A stretch of DNA of 64,000 bases from Saprospiraceae bacterium. Its GTDB lineage: Bacteria; Bacteroidota; Bacteroidia; Chitinophagales; Saprospiraceae. Both the position numbers and the translations under genes were made by a program. Below, piece after piece: positions 63,501 through 64,000 of the stretch. Positions within the stretch are counted from its first letter, which is position 1. Each line of letters starts with the position of its first letter. Under the pieces are notes generated by a model. The model saw only the letters and a program-made list of their open reading frames with translations. It did not search any database and had not been told where the DNA came from. The stretch spans positions 310,001 to 374,000 of the forward strand of contig JABAQQ010000013.1 in assembly GCA_019187225.1 (NCBI GenBank), given 5' to 3'.

Positions 63501-64000
63501 ATGACGAAAATCAAAGAGATCCTTACCGCGCTCGAATCGGTCGCCCCCCCATTTTTGCAGGAATCCTACGACAATGCCGGCCTTATTGTCGGCGATCCGG
63601 AAGCGACGGTGACCGGAGTGCTGTTCTGCCTCGACTCTACTGAAGCCGTCGTGGAGGAAGCCGTTGCAAAAGGTTGTAACCTCGTTGTGGCGCACCATCC
63701 CATCGTGTTCCGGGGGCTGAAACGCTTCAACGGCTCGACTTATGTGGAGCGCACGGTCATGCAGGCCATCCGCCAACGTGTGGCGATTTATGCCATTCAT
63801 ACCAACCTCGACAATGTTTACCATCAGGGGGTAAATGCCAAAATTGCCGAAAAGATCGGACTTGTCAACACCCGCATCCTGGCGCCTAAAGCCGGCATAG
63901 ATACCAACACCGGCGCAGGAATGCTGGGAGAGTTAACCTCCCCCATGTCCGAAACAGACTTTTTACAGCATGTGAAAAAATCACTGCACGCCGGGTGTGT
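63501..64000 (+). CDS. Nif3-family dinuclear metal protein (3' end outside window)
   Basis: The open frame from the ATG at 63501 continues to the window end (166 residues, no stop). It matches the Nif3/YbgI family: ESYDNAGLIVGDPE, GVLFCLDSTEAVVEEA, and the metal ligands in VVAHHPIVFRGLK, then IYAIHTNLDN. The family forms hexamers with a dimetal site; its exact substrate is unsettled (older name GTP cyclohydrolase 1 type 2). Divergent from tatA. Confidence 0.92.
   Translation, partial: MTKIKEILTALESVAPPFLQESYDNAGLIVGDPEATVTGVLFCLDSTEAVVEEAVAKGCNLVVAHHPIVFRGLKRFNGSTYVERTVMQAIRQRVAIYAIHTNLDNVYHQGVNAKIAEKIGLVNTRILAPKAGIDTNTGAGMLGELTSPMSETDFLQHVKKSLHAGC

Overview
The window is bacterial chromosome from a member of the Bacteroidota, most likely close to the Saprospiria (Haliscomenobacter/Lewinella-like). 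The evidence is a quinol oxidation chain built from alternative complex III (ActA-F) directly followed by a caa3-type cytochrome oxidase, two ExbD and two TonB genes behind one ExbB, an HYC_CC_PP-type copper protein, DUF4199 and DUF3341 proteins, and promoters of the TTG-N19-22-TAnnTTTG type. The species is an inference. No rRNA, tRNA or CRISPR array was seen.

Layout. 1-0.9 kb: N-terminal part of a secreted P-domain surface protein. 1.4-19.4 kb: a deoxy-sugar (probably L-fucose) utilisation island. It holds a UxaA-type dehydratase, two SDR dehydrogenases, a fuconolactonase-like amidohydrolase, an FAH-family diketo acid hydrolase, a DapA-family lyase, an AraC regulator and three exported glycoside hydrolases (GH2, GH29 alpha-L-fucosidase, GH127 with its Zn-site residues). 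Together these could release L-fucose and oxidise it without phosphorylation to pyruvate plus lactate. A MNT/HEPN pair, a malic enzyme and a lipoprotein are interspersed. 19.6-27.3 kb: housekeeping genes (methyltransferase, cold-shock protein, purL, a DUF433/DUF5615 toxin-antitoxin pair, a TlpA-like lipoprotein, a PspC-like protein, a GT-C glycosyltransferase). 27.3-30.7 kb: a putative copper module on the minus strand (HYC_CC_PP protein, TonB-dependent receptor, HMA protein). 31.3-35.6 kb: exbB-exbD-exbD-tonB-tonB.

36.3-54.2 kb: one long minus-strand respiratory cluster, actA-B-C-D-E-F, cox2, cox1, ctaB, cox3, cox3, cox4, a SCO-like gene, DUF420 and a small CAMC-motif protein. Two good promoters lie upstream of actA. 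The cox2 product carries a C-terminal OmpA-type peptidoglycan-binding domain, the most unusual protein architecture in the window. The SCO-like protein has lost the copper-binding cysteines.

54.4-64 kb: rocD, an outer-membrane protein, DUF4199, an NtrC-type regulator without a DNA-binding domain, a coiled-coil protein, then an AT-rich gap with three perfect DnaA boxes (candidate oriC) in front of dnaB. An intein splits the dnaB P-loop. tatA and the start of a Nif3-family gene close the window.

The most striking non-coding feature is a family of intergenic arrays made of one short word repeated many times and usually followed by its reverse complement (TTGGAC, GGTTGAT, TTGGTTCC, GATGAATG, GGTAATTG, CGCAGATT, GACGGTG). 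They lie in more than a dozen gaps, often touching stop codons. A related CTCTCAC array ends immediately before the ATG of two unrelated genes, purL and rocD.
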